Shown here: one piece after another, positions 1 to 8,554 of the stretch
Layout: each line of letters opens with the position of its first letter
How positions within the stretch are numbered: the first letter of the stretch is position 1
Assembly: GCA_016748015.1 (NCBI GenBank)
Contig: JAAOMT010000239.1
Coordinates: forward strand, 527,214 to 541,037
Source of the DNA: Geosiphon pyriformis
Lineage: Eukaryota; Glomeromycota; Glomeromycetes; Archaeosporales; Geosiphonaceae
Length of the DNA: 13,824 nt
Direction: 5' to 3'
Program-made: the position numbers and the translations under genes
The notes under the pieces: generated by a model
The model's database searches: none
Told to the model about the DNA's origin: nothing
The model's input: only the letters and a program-made list of their open reading frames with translations

Positions 1-413
1 TCCTTTTGCTTTTTTATAACACATTTGGCTTGCACTATTAATGGTTTTCAATGAGCTTCTGCTGCTCTATGGAAAGTTTCGTGCATACTTTAATCGAAGA
101 TTTCGGGAATTTTATATAATTGAGAACATCACTCATTTTGACTATTGTAGAGGGCTCTTGCAAAAAGATAGCAGAATCGCAAGTTAAGAATCAATGTTTT
201 CGAATGAAGCCTTTTCGAAATATAGTGACATGTCAAGCTTGATAATTATAGCATCAATCGCCTTTTTCACTATCAGACCCAAGATATGAGAAGAAAACTC
301 TGAAACTTATGAAAGCTAGGAGTTTTTATTTAATAGAAACAGATTCTCAACCAGTCTCCATCCCTTTTTTCTACTTGTTCCTCTCCCGCTTATTTACATC
401 ATTTTTGCTATAG
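1..413 (+). other. upstream part of the oxidase gene: intron with a possible degraded exon
   Basis: No clean long reading frame is present. The end reads as a pyrimidine-rich stretch followed by TATAG at 409-413, a plausible 3' splice acceptor leading straight into the open frame at 414. One frame at 42-116 encodes MESFVHTLIEDF (from 69), which resembles the conserved Gly-Gly-Met-x-x-Leu...Leu segment that lies about 60 residues before the VDHVISTIP motif in this oxidase family. That frame meets TAA at 117-119. A second family-like fragment, LLQKDSR, lies near 160-180 in another frame. If real, this exon is broken; otherwise it is ordinary intron. The FAD-binding N-terminus would lie outside the window. 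Confidence 0.35.
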
Positions 414-1124
414 GTCCATACAAACCAAGAAAATTTTTTCGTGGACCACGTGATAAGCACAATTCCATCACACGAGCTGCACAAAATACTTGAAAACTCA
501 ACAATATTACCAAAATTACCACACCTAAATTACAACCCTTCAGTAACAGTGGCTGTGGTTAACCTTGCCTATAAACGTTCCAATCTTCTTCCGGTTGAGG
601 GTTTTGGATACTTGTTACCTCGTTCTACCCCAAACAATCCATACCACGCCTTGGGCGTTGTATTCGATTCATGTGCCATGCCTGATCAAGATTCTGATGC
701 ATTCCCAAATCTCACGAAAGTCACAGTTATGTTAGGGGGTCATTATTATGATGATTTCCATGTTAAAATTCCGGATGAAGATGAATTATTATTGCAGGCG
801 CGAGAAATATTGCAAAATCATTTAAATATTATTGCTACTCCTGAAGATTCGTTGGTTAGTGTTCAAAAAAAATGTATCCCACAGTATTACGTGGGGCATT
901 ATCAAAGGATGCAAGAGTTGCATATGGGAATAAAACAAGGTATTTATAAGGGAAAGCTTAGTGTAACTGGGGCCAGCTATTGGGGTGTTAGTATTAATGA
1001 TTGTGTATTAAACGCGCGAAAGTTGGCGGAAAGCTTAGCAAAGAAATTTTCAAGTGAAAAAGAGGGAAATGGTGATCTTGTTATTACCGGTTTAGAAAGA
1101 GTTGAAGATACATCTGAAGATTAG
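414..1124 (+). CDS. HEM14: protoporphyrinogen oxidase, C-terminal exon (partial gene)
   Basis: The enzyme oxidises protoporphyrinogen IX to protoporphyrin IX, the penultimate step of haem synthesis, on the mitochondrial inner membrane and with FAD. The visible exon encodes 236 residues and ends at TAG 1122-1124. Family signatures in order: VDHVISTIPS near residue 10; a GFGYLLPRS segment near residue 70; LGVVFDSCAMP near residue 85; VTVMLGG near residue 105; PQYYVGHYQRM near residue 160; and the C-terminal FAD-contacting GASYWGVSINDCVLNARKLAE near residues 187-207. The last 25 or so residues are acidic and not conserved. The exon start is set by the acceptor TATAG at 409-413 and continuous frame from 414; GTG at 441 is not an initiator. 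The N-terminal Rossmann half is outside the window, so whether the whole gene is functional cannot be judged. Confidence 0.9.
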   Translation, partial: VHTNQENFFVDHVISTIPSHELHKILENSTILPKLPHLNYNPSVTVAVVNLAYKRSNLLPVEGFGYLLPRSTPNNPYHALGVVFDSCAMPDQDSDAFPNLTKVTVMLGGHYYDDFHVKIPDEDELLLQAREILQNHLNIIATPEDSLVSVQKKCIPQYYVGHYQRMQELHMGIKQGIYKGKLSVTGASYWGVSINDCVLNARKLAESLAKKFSSEKEGNGDLVITGLERVEDTSED

Positions 1125-1623
1125 GCATTTTTTATAGTTCTAATTAATTTGGAGATTATTTCATTTTTTAAAGTTAACTTGATGATTTAGTCCATGTTAA
1201 CCTTAAACTTTAATTCAAATTTGATGTTCAATACTTCAAAATAAAACAATTTTTTAAATCTGTTTAAATTTTTAAATTTAATAAAATGGTTTTATGATGA
1301 AACAAATTTGTTATTTAATTTTGTTGAATGAATGTTTTTAACAACACTTTTTTTTAATTTTGAGATTACAACTAAAAAAACGATTTTTACTTTTTTTATA
1401 ATAACTAAAAAACAATTTTAGTATTATTATAACTATTATCAAAATTTTTAATTACTTTTATTAAATTTTAAAAAACCAAAAAACAACAATTATTATTTTT
1501 TTTATTTTTTTTAAAAAGTGTAATTATAATTAATATCCAAATTATTTTTATTTCAAAAAAGTTAAATTATAAACTGACTTTATTTTTTATAATATATAAC
1601 TAATTACTTAGATTAAAGTTAAT

Positions 1624-1683
1624 AAATACTTATTTATTCTTTAAATTAAAAATAATTAATAAATACTTGTTTATTATAAATTT
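1624..1683 (+). repeat. AT-rich direct repeat, copy 1
   Basis: Reads as AAATACTTATTTATTCTTT, then AAATTAAAAATAATTAATAA, then ATACTTGTTTATTATAAATTT. Copy 2 at 1866-1951 has the same two halves separated by an extra stretch of about 26 bases. The match includes non-trivial words (TACTTATTTATTCTTT, ATACTTGTTTATTATAAATTT), so it is more than shared composition. Confidence 0.7.
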
Positions 1684-1688
1684 GTTTT

Positions 1689-1853
1689 TACAATTATTTT
1701 TTAGTTTTTTCTTTATAAAACATTATTTTTTTTAATAGTATATTATAAATTACAAGTTTTTTCATAATTTAAAACAATAATAAGCAAATTAGTAAATTAT
1801 ATATATTTAAAAAAATTTTTTTTTAACTAATTAAAATTTTTAAGCAAATAATT
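1689..1853 (+). repeat. AT-rich dispersed block, copy A
   Basis: Collinear with 8722-8895. The best-conserved core is 1776-1812, containing AATAATAAGCAAATTA, one differing base, then TAAATTATATATATT. The remainder aligns with small indels in homopolymers. The block lies 3' of LINE-A, and its partner lies 3' of LINE-B (minus-strand sense). Confidence 0.65.
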
Positions 1854-1865
1854 ATTTATTTATTT

Positions 1866-1951
1866 AAATACTTATTTATTCTTTAAATTAAAAATATTTA
1901 ATACTTTAAAATTAACAAAATAATTAATAAATACTTGTTTATTATAAATTT
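1866..1951 (+). repeat. AT-rich direct repeat, copy 2
   Basis: Second copy of the repeat at 1624-1683, with about 26 extra bases in the middle. It runs directly into the (TTTA)n stretch that forms the 3' tail of LINE-A. Confidence 0.7.
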
Positions 1952-1980
1952 ATTTATTTATTTTTTATTTATTTATTTAA
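1950..1980 (-). repeat. (TAAA)n 3' tail of LINE-A
   Basis: On the minus strand the element ends CACTCGTT and continues as TAAATAAATAAA with an interrupted second TAAA series. LINE-B has a pure A14 tail instead. Simple-repeat tails like this are known for several LINE clades, but here the genomic flank is also AT-rich, so the outer limit is approximate. Confidence 0.65.
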
Positions 1981-2061
1981 CGAGTGAGGTCCAAACACTA
2001 CCTAGTACAATACATTATACAAGTAATCTAAACTAGGCGTGAATCATGCTCTTTCTACACG

Positions 2062-2084
2062 TGACCAGTCACTCAGACTAGTCA
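2062..2084 (-). promoter_or_regulatory. conserved 3' UTR stem-loop of LINE-A
   Basis: In transcript sense the arms are TGACTAGTC and GACTGGTCA with loop TGAGT, giving nine consecutive pairs (one G-U). It starts 8 nt after the ORF2 stop and 83 nt before the tail. LINE-B has the same structure at the same place with the same loop and compatible stem changes. In stringent-type LINEs a hairpin near the 3' end is the recognition site for reverse transcriptase; this role is inferred here. Confidence 0.75.
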
Positions 2085-2979
2085 GGACAACACTAGGCAC
2101 CTATATGCACTGAGACCAAGTTACCTATACCTGAAAAGAATAAACTAGATCTATGAAACCCAAAACCAATACCAATTGCATCAGCAATACCCAATAATCT
2201 AACCACATTGGACAAGAGTACCGAAAGAAGACCAGAAACCGAGACAGGAATAGAACCATCACGTGGGATTAAGCCACCCTTCTCCATAACAGCTCTGTGT
2301 TTCACATGAACCAGCCAAATATCATCACGGAATGCAAGACAAAAATCATGCACAAATGCCACAATATTCTGAGCCACTATTTTAGAGTCCTTGAAAACAG
2401 AAAAAGATTCACGATACTACTCATTGAAAACAAAGCTCTTACATATAGCCGCACCAACAACAGCATTGGAAGTGCAAGCAGAAAGTGACTGTGAAACACA
2501 TGAAGTCGAGTGAGATAAATCTGAGCGTGTTTCCCAAACAAATGCATAAGCGTTCATCAACCAGGCACAATCACCAGCATCAAATGGGCACAAAAACACA
2601 TAATCTGAAATTTCAACATTGCCACAGAACAAACACATTACACTGGGGTACCCCTTATCGTAAAAACGCTTTCGCACAGCAACAGGAAAACAATAATGCA
2701 ACATCTTCATAAAATATGTTCGATAACCAGCAATACGTGCACTAGTGAAACCAGCGGCCAAATGAGAGTCTGGATGTCACACCGAACATGACCTGACCCA
2801 ATCAACATCAGCACATAAGCTGTTCACCAATACCTGAGAACCAGAACTGACCTCCCAATGTGCACGGTGAATAGAGCGGAAAACATTATGAACAAAATGC
2901 CTAAAATTACCAGAAACCACAATACCACCAGCCTTGAGAAAATGTTCATCAATCCTGTAAGGAAAATGCACACCAGAAA

Positions 2980-3380
2980 ACGCAGCAGCCCTAGCCAAAG
3001 TGTTAGCATGCTCATTGCCCAAGACTTCAGAGTGATCTTTAACTTTAATCCAATCAACATCCAAATTTTTGCGACGAATGACATTAGAAATATGGCGGCA
3101 TTCGACCCAACACCAATTCCTGAAATCTGGACATCCCAACATTAACTCTGACCTGTATGCATCCAAAGTGGCCTGGCTGTCCGAAAACAGATTAACTGAA
3201 TGAGAAGGAGGGACACACTCAAGAGCCAAAGCAATAGCCTGCAGCTCTGTCATGGTAGAAGAAACCAAACCAGAAACTTCCACACCTAAACCCAAATCAA
3301 TGTCCTCAAAAAAAACAGTGGCACCAGCCTCCATACCAAGAGTACCCAGCCCACACAAAGAACCATCCGTAAACACAGAA
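2980..3380 (-). other. RNase H domain of LINE-A ORF2, fourth catalytic Asp missing
   Basis: Motifs: FTDGS (3359-3373, first Asp), MTELQA (about 3237-3251, Glu), FSDSQA (about 3171-3187, second Asp), then DHSEVLGNEHANTLA. In the last motif the family consensus is H...N-E-x-A-D-x-L-A; here the Asp is Asn (codon AAC at 3004-3002). The domain itself is free of stops between 3568 and 2779. RNase H would remove the RNA strand during cDNA synthesis. Confidence 0.85.
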
Positions 3381-4399
3381 AGGCGATCGGAATCAACCTC
3401 CAATAAGTGATTGCAAACAACATCAAACTTGCAAGACTCAAGTATGTCAGATGAGTCAACATTCAGTGACAAAAGAGAACAAATGGAAGATAACCCAGAA
3501 CCAGACAAAAAGTGAACAGCAGCATTGAACCAATCAGGAATTGGGCCCTGAGGGTCCAGTCTCTTTCACCACTTGAAAGTCCTCCATTCAAAAACAGAAC
3601 CAATTCAATCGCAAAGCTGTTCAACAAAGACAATTCCATATTGTCAAAGCAAAGAAACACATTTATAAAAAGCTAACTTGCCAAGAACAATAGACATTGG
3701 GGTCCCCTTTTGAAAACGAAAAACATTGGTCATGAGACCACCCAGAGAGAGGTCACAACCCAAAAAAATCCGGATGACACCAGCCAAAAAATTATTTAAA
3801 GGACTGATATTAATACGAAAAAGGAAAAGCAGAGAGTGACAAGGGCGCCAGCTGAGAACTTGTAAATCATGAGACCTATGTGTGAACAGGTGGCCCAAAA
3901 TACCTACAGAATTGGCAAAACAAACAACAGCAGCTGACTTGCTTTCAGCCTGGACCTGCTCAAAAGATTTCAAACTGTACAGAGAAGAATGATGAATAGC
4001 ATCATTGGGAAAGTTGAGTGACAAGCCAAATTTGGACTTCAAACCTTTATGAATTATAGTGTCCCATTTCGCACACACTAATAAGAACAAAACTAAACTG
4101 AGTCCTGTAGGCAATTATGGGGTGAAAAACTACTGACACCAAATACAAGAACTGCTTATTAGAAATAGCCTTTTTCAGAACAAGGTTGGTAAAAAATCGG
4201 ACATCCAAGCGTGCCTTAGCCAAGCTAGGCTTCAACAAACCCTCAGTAGACAGAAAGATATCCAGGTATCAATGAGGCTCCCCCCTTTTGGCTATCGAAA
4301 TAGGCAAACTACTGATCAACAAATGAGGGCTAGAAACTCTGCAATTAATGGGAATGGCCACCGTTTTGTGATTATTGATCGAAATGTCATTGACTTAAA

Positions 4400-5290
4400 A
4401 AAACCCACTAGTAACATTGAAAATATGTTGGGTGGCAGCCTGGCTGCTACCAATCCAAATCGTATCATCAATAAAAGCACCAGCAGCAAGGAAAGAAGTC
4501 AAACCAGCCCGAGATTCAACACGACCAGTGTTGGCAACAAAACAAGAGTCTAACCTGTATTCACATACACTTTTTTGTCTCTTGACTTCACACAAAAGAG
4601 GATCATAAAATATGTGCCAGAGAAGAGGAGAAAACACCTCCCTTTGATCCAAACCATCATGTACCCAATATCCATCAGTCAACCCAAAATCCATCATAAC
4701 TCTGTTGACCCGATCATTGTGGATGCTACCAAAAAACCGAATGAATTTATTACACATTTTTATTCTGACCAAGCTCTTCCTTAAATGCTTCCAGCCAACC
4801 GAATCATAAGTCTTTCGCATGTTCTACAAGACCAGCCACAGCTCTTGGTTCTTCTCCAAAGCATTCTCAATGACCAATCCAATAGCAAAAATAGGAGACT
4901 ATGTGGTCGTGCCTTTTAAAACAGAAAAATTATCTCCCCTCAGAATGTTAAAAACACTACAAGCCAATGAAATTCTGTCCAAAAGCACTTTAGAAAGGAT
5001 TTTGTGAGCCGTCTCAACCAAAGCAATAGGACAGGTATTCGTGAGAACACCCTCCCACTCATATGGTTTGGGAATTATCGACACTCAAGCCTCTTTCTAA
5101 GGCCCAGGAACAGATTCACACTCCAAGCAAACATTCAAAAGCACTAAAAGCATATCCAAAACTGATTTGTCGCAATGTTTCCACAACTCATTCGAGATAC
5201 CAGAGAGACCAGCTGCTTTCCCATTAGACAGGTTCGAAACGACATTAGACATCTCATCAAAATCAATTAGGCTCATTACACCAGAAAAAG
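4400..5290 (-). other. reverse transcriptase domain of LINE-A ORF2 (interrupted)
   Basis: Non-LTR reverse transcriptase motifs in order: KAAGLSGISNELWKH near 5215; PIALVETAHKIL near 5030, where the usual Arg before Pro is Cys; MRKTYDSVGW at about 4796-4823 (motif A, catalytic Asp in YDSV kept); GLDQREVFSPLLW near 4616-4656 (motif B, the usual Gly after Gln is Arg); and FIDD at 4464-4475 (motif C, both Asp kept). Six stops lie inside or at the edges: TAG 5099, TGA 5087, TAG 4901, TAG 4826, TAA 4397 and TGA 4271. Arg-to-Cys and Gly-to-Arg here are both explained by single transitions. Confidence 0.88.
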
Positions 5291-5837
5291 CATCATCAAA
5301 AACATACTCTAAAGGTTGATATTAGTGATCCCAAACACCAGTAACATCAGAAACTACATTACGCTTCTTAGTTCATCCCTCCATGACTGCATCTACTTTG
5401 GCCTTTACCAGAGTGGGCTTCAAAACCAACTCATCATCAACAACTAGATGATCCAAAGTTACTTTGCGAAAAAGACATTCTAACACACTCCTAATAGTAT
5501 GACCTTTGTCCAATTCGAAACTCTCTATCCTCTTATCTATCGCCGATTTGATTTGAGATTCCTTAACTCACACCACTTTTGATATTTTGGATGCGCAATA
5601 AGACTTTTTGACCATAGACAAAACTGACTGAATAGCATTGAAGTGAGAACCTGATAGGAAGAAAGACTTCACCGCAGAAGCATTGACCGAATCCAAATCT
5701 TCCCACTTGTCGAGCAAGGATGCAAACTCCACAGCAGAATCCATATGAGATGCTCTAACTAACTTAGACACCAAGAGCTCAAGCTTGTGAAATTTGGATA
5801 AATCCTTGCTAAAAATTTTATTATATCCCTTAAATCA

Positions 5838-6779
5838 CTTTTTCTTGAAAACTGTCTCAGCAGATAGACATATCACTTTACAAAGAGCAACCCACATCGA
5901 ATCCAAGTCCAAGCGGATCCTGGCTGCAAGAAAACCATCATGAAACATAGCAGCATTTGCCACTGTATCTTCCTTAAATTTGGCCCATTTAACATTATCC
6001 ACACCTTTGCAATTGTACTTCCAGCGATCTCTATTTGCTTGCTTATGAACAGAATTCAACTGAACATCGAGCAGACCACCCAAACCCACTAGCACTGAGA
6101 CAGCTTGATGATCAGTATCAAAGTATTCCCCAACGCCAAACACGTTGCGACCCATTATTGCATTGACCAGATTTAAAGAAACAAACATAAAATCAATTGT
6201 CTTAGCAATGCCCTGAGAATTGGACCAAGTCGGCAATTTCCCACAGGAGCTCCCACCCAAGGCATTAACCAGACCCAAATCCAGACACTTTTTAAAACTT
6301 GCACACTTGTGAGAACCATCTTCATTGAAATCGCCACCGAGAACAATGAAGGAAAATTCATTAACAGCTTTTGCAATGAGAGAGTTAACTTCACCAGCCT
6401 GAGAGAACCAAACTGCTGAGGAAGCACCAGCATATAGACCCAGAATAGACACCGAAAGTTTATTTTTGAAAAGTAACTTAATGGACAAGAGCCGACCAGG
6501 CACCTCTAATACTTTGCACACATGTCTTACTAAAAAAGAGTTTATGATGACTGCAACACTAGCACCCAGATATCCAGATTCCAAACCAGAGGTAAACACC
6601 TGCACACCATCACATTTGTTGACAATCCATGGGCGAATTTTCTCTTTTAACTTTGATTCCATAAAAATAGAAACTAAATTGTTCTTCTCCATATGCCAAT
6701 GAATGACATCGTCCTGTTTCGCAAGATTGTTCATACCTCTGACGTTGCAAGTAGCAATATTCCAAACCAGACTGTCCAT
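5838..6779 (-). other. EEP (AP-like) endonuclease domain of LINE-A ORF2
   Basis: This is the longest undamaged part of the element, 314 codons without a stop. Residues expected for catalysis are all present, numbered from the ATG at 6779: Asn12 (TCNVRG), Glu41 (ESK), Tyr116 (LGLYAG), Asp150 and Asn152 (LGGDFNED), Asp196 (TIDF), Asp223-His224 (DTDH). The domain would nick target DNA to prime reverse transcription. The usual family motif SDH appears as TDH. Confidence 0.88.
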
Positions 6780-6781
6780 TA
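6777..6781 (-). promoter_or_regulatory. TAATG stop-start overlap between ORF1 and ORF2
   Basis: TAA of ORF1 occupies 6781-6779 and ATG of ORF2 occupies 6779-6777, sharing one base. The same pentamer couples ORF1 and ORF2 in the silkworm LINE SART1, where ORF2 is made by termination-reinitiation. The ORF2 frame differs from the ORF1 frame, as required. Confidence 0.75.
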
Positions 6782-8554
6782 AGAAGAAAAAAAATTTGAA
6801 CCCACTCCAAAACTGTCCACTTTGGCTGAAAGTCCCAGAACTGTTTTCATTAGACACTTCATGCTGTCTTCTAACTTGGATACCAAAGATACATCAAAAG
6901 ACACTGTTCCCACAACAATCTCACCACTAGTGGCTGCACCTAAATCCTCACTCATTACTATATCCGCCTCTTGATTCTGTGATAAAGGGGTCACCAATGG
7001 CTGACATCCAGAGCTCGGCTGGGAAACCGTTGGCCCAAGTGCATCCAACCTTTTAGCCAGCTTACCCACCTACTCCGTGAGGCTGGCGAGACTGCACTCA
7101 AGAGCAGCAAACCTATCATTGACTTCCATCGAAACCAGCAGGGATGGCACCAACTCCGAAGAGGAACCAGATTTCACTAAAGCATTTCATCCAGAGAGAG
7201 GAGAAAAAGAAAACCCACTAGCAATCTTTGCCCAAGAGAGACCACCAAAAGAGACTGGACGAGCAATTGGAGCTGATTGCTTGGTGTAGATGGCTGCCAA
7301 TCTGCTTTTATCTGTGTCTGACAAGACTCTACGTGAAGACAAACCTGAAGAAACTCTCCCACCAATCGCACAGCCCAATGACGTATGGCCTGATTTCCCA
7401 TACTTGGCACACTTGACCAAAACAAGACAAGACCAGCATAGATTGGTGCCCCTCAACACTGGCGTGGTTCCTATGATGGTCTTCAATGATTCAGCAGAAT
7501 CAAAACAGACAATAGCACACCTAGCCCTAGCATATGTAACTGGATGACGATCAATAACACACGTCTTCCCACCCACAGAACCAATAAAATCTCAGATGTC
7601 ATGAGCAGTCATACCCATTGGCAGAGTATAGAGCAGCACCCTATGCTGGTCCTTCGCATTCTATGATTCTTTGTCCAAATCTGATCTAGCCACCCGCACA
7701 GCATCCTTCCCGATTAAGATTGACCACTCTGCCGTGACCAAATCAGCGTGTTCTGATTGCTCAAATTCTACCACAGCCTTCTGCTACAGCCCCACCAATT
7801 GCATCTTGATCGACTTAATTATCCCAAACTCAGAGAGCGCAGCATGCACAGCCTCAGCTGATGTTCCAACTGAAATTTCCTTCAACACCACAGCCCGATC
7901 TGAGCAACCAGCTGATCTCTTAAGATCGGTGTTTACCATGACATTCGCACCAGTAGCCTTTTCAGTGGCTTTTATTAGACTCGATTCGGAAGTAAATGTC
8001 ACTCTGATGATTCCTGAGAATTTTGAGAGAGTAGATGCCCCCTTAAAACCATTGATACCAGAAAATAATTTCCTCACCACTACAAGCTTTTCCTGAGAAG
8101 ATTTGCCGGCCACCTTATCCAAGCCAATATCCAATGCAAATGACTTCTTGACTGGAACATTGACCAAATTTTTCATAAGAGAAGGGAGCTCAAGAGGAGC
8201 ATCCGAGAGAACACCATCTTTTGAGAAGTCAATCTTTCCCAATGGCTTGTCCAATGCCTTTTTGGTTTTAACTTTCAAACTCGTGAGCATCTAATCATAA
8301 TTTCCACCAGCCAGAGCTCTACCTTCACCATAATCAAAGCTGGTTTCTTCCACTAGACACTCTTCTTCCATATTAACACTTTCAGACTTAGTAGTGTCTT
8401 CAGTCTCCGAATCCCATGAACAACCACCAAGAACTTCAGCAGCAACCCCTCTATTATCAACACCTTCTGCCAATGCACCTCCCTTCCTCTTTTTCCTTGA
8501 TACAACTACCTTAAAACCACTCTCAGAACCAGAAACTTTAGCAGTTTTTTTCAT
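6779..8554 (-). pseudogene. LINE-A ORF1: RRM/CCHC nucleic-acid-binding protein, decayed
   Basis: ORF1 proteins coat LINE RNA and help deliver it to the target. The frame runs from ATG 8554 to TAA 6781-6779 without any frameshift (591 codons), but six stops interrupt it: TAG 8293, TAG 7786, TAG 7663, TGA 7594, TGA 7189 and TAG 7072 (first base on the minus strand). A basic, low-complexity N-terminus (MKKTAKVSGSESGFKVVVSR) is followed by an acidic EEECLVEETSFDYGEG stretch. An RRM-like segment (VVLKEISVGTSAEAVHAALS ... IIKSIKMQLVGL-stop-QKAVVEFE) spans about 7890-7750. A zinc knuckle KCAKYGKSGHTSLGC near 7385-7430 has Tyr in place of the second Cys. A possible coiled-coil segment (ALECSLASLTE-stop-VGKLAKRLDAL) lies near 7040-7105. 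Start choice: the upstream in-frame region 8614-8555 is open but has no ATG. Confidence 0.87.

Larger units (their letters stand above)
1125..1978. other. AT-rich intergenic region, no gene
   Basis: This stretch contains almost only A and T, with long homopolymer runs and no reading frame of note. It should hold the oxidase 3' UTR and terminator, but no single polyadenylation site stands out among many AATAAA-like words. It contains two related 60-90 bp segments (1624-1683 and 1866-1951) and a block (1689-1853) that recurs beyond the 5' end of LINE-A at 8722-8895. Confidence 0.8.
2093..6779 (-). pseudogene. LINE-A ORF2: endonuclease / reverse transcriptase / RNase H polyprotein, decayed
   Basis: The ATG at 6779-6777 overlaps the ORF1 stop (TAATG) and opens MDSLVWNIATCNVRGMNN, the first strand of an exonuclease-endonuclease-phosphatase domain. 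Then follow the reverse transcriptase (about 5290-4400), a thumb/connector region, RNase H (about 3380-2980), a Cys-rich segment CLFCGNVEISDYVFLC near 2605-2655, and the terminal stop TAG 2095-2093. One frame holds from 6779 to about 4070, where a single shift (+1 or -2) occurs inside SVC/KWD. The second frame then runs to the end. Premature stops: TGA at 5837, 5570, 5375, 5087, 4271, 3646, 3607, 3568 and 2779; TAG at 5099, 4901, 4826 and 2419; TAA at 5324 and 4397 (minus-strand first bases). Most fall where relatives have Trp, Gln or Arg. Confidence 0.9.

Noticed and set aside
441-443. GTG at 441 as the start of the oxidase protein
   Set aside because: The frame is open upstream to a splice-acceptor-like TATAG at 409-413, and the protein lacks the whole FAD-binding N-terminal half, so this is an internal exon.
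1125-1978. Centromere, telomere or replication origin in the AT-rich region
   Set aside because: High AT and short repeats alone are common in such genomes. No telomeric unit or higher-order array is present.
2297-2712. Plus-strand open frames across the LINE regions (for example 2297-2488, 4272-4553, 7290-7547, 9302-9664)
   Set aside because: They lie antisense to recognisable LINE protein frames, have no family signatures, and owe their openness to the composition of the coding strand.
2093-8554. Stop-codon reassignment or programmed readthrough to explain the in-frame TAG/TGA/TAA in LINE-A
   Set aside because: All three stop codons occur inside conserved domains at several different residues, a frameshift is also present, and catalytic residues are lost. 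Decay explains everything.
2093-8554. A firm claim of RIP from TGG-to-TAG and CAG-to-TAG changes
   Set aside because: Those codon changes are automatically in CpA context, so the stops by themselves cannot separate RIP from methylcytosine deamination. A full alignment is required.
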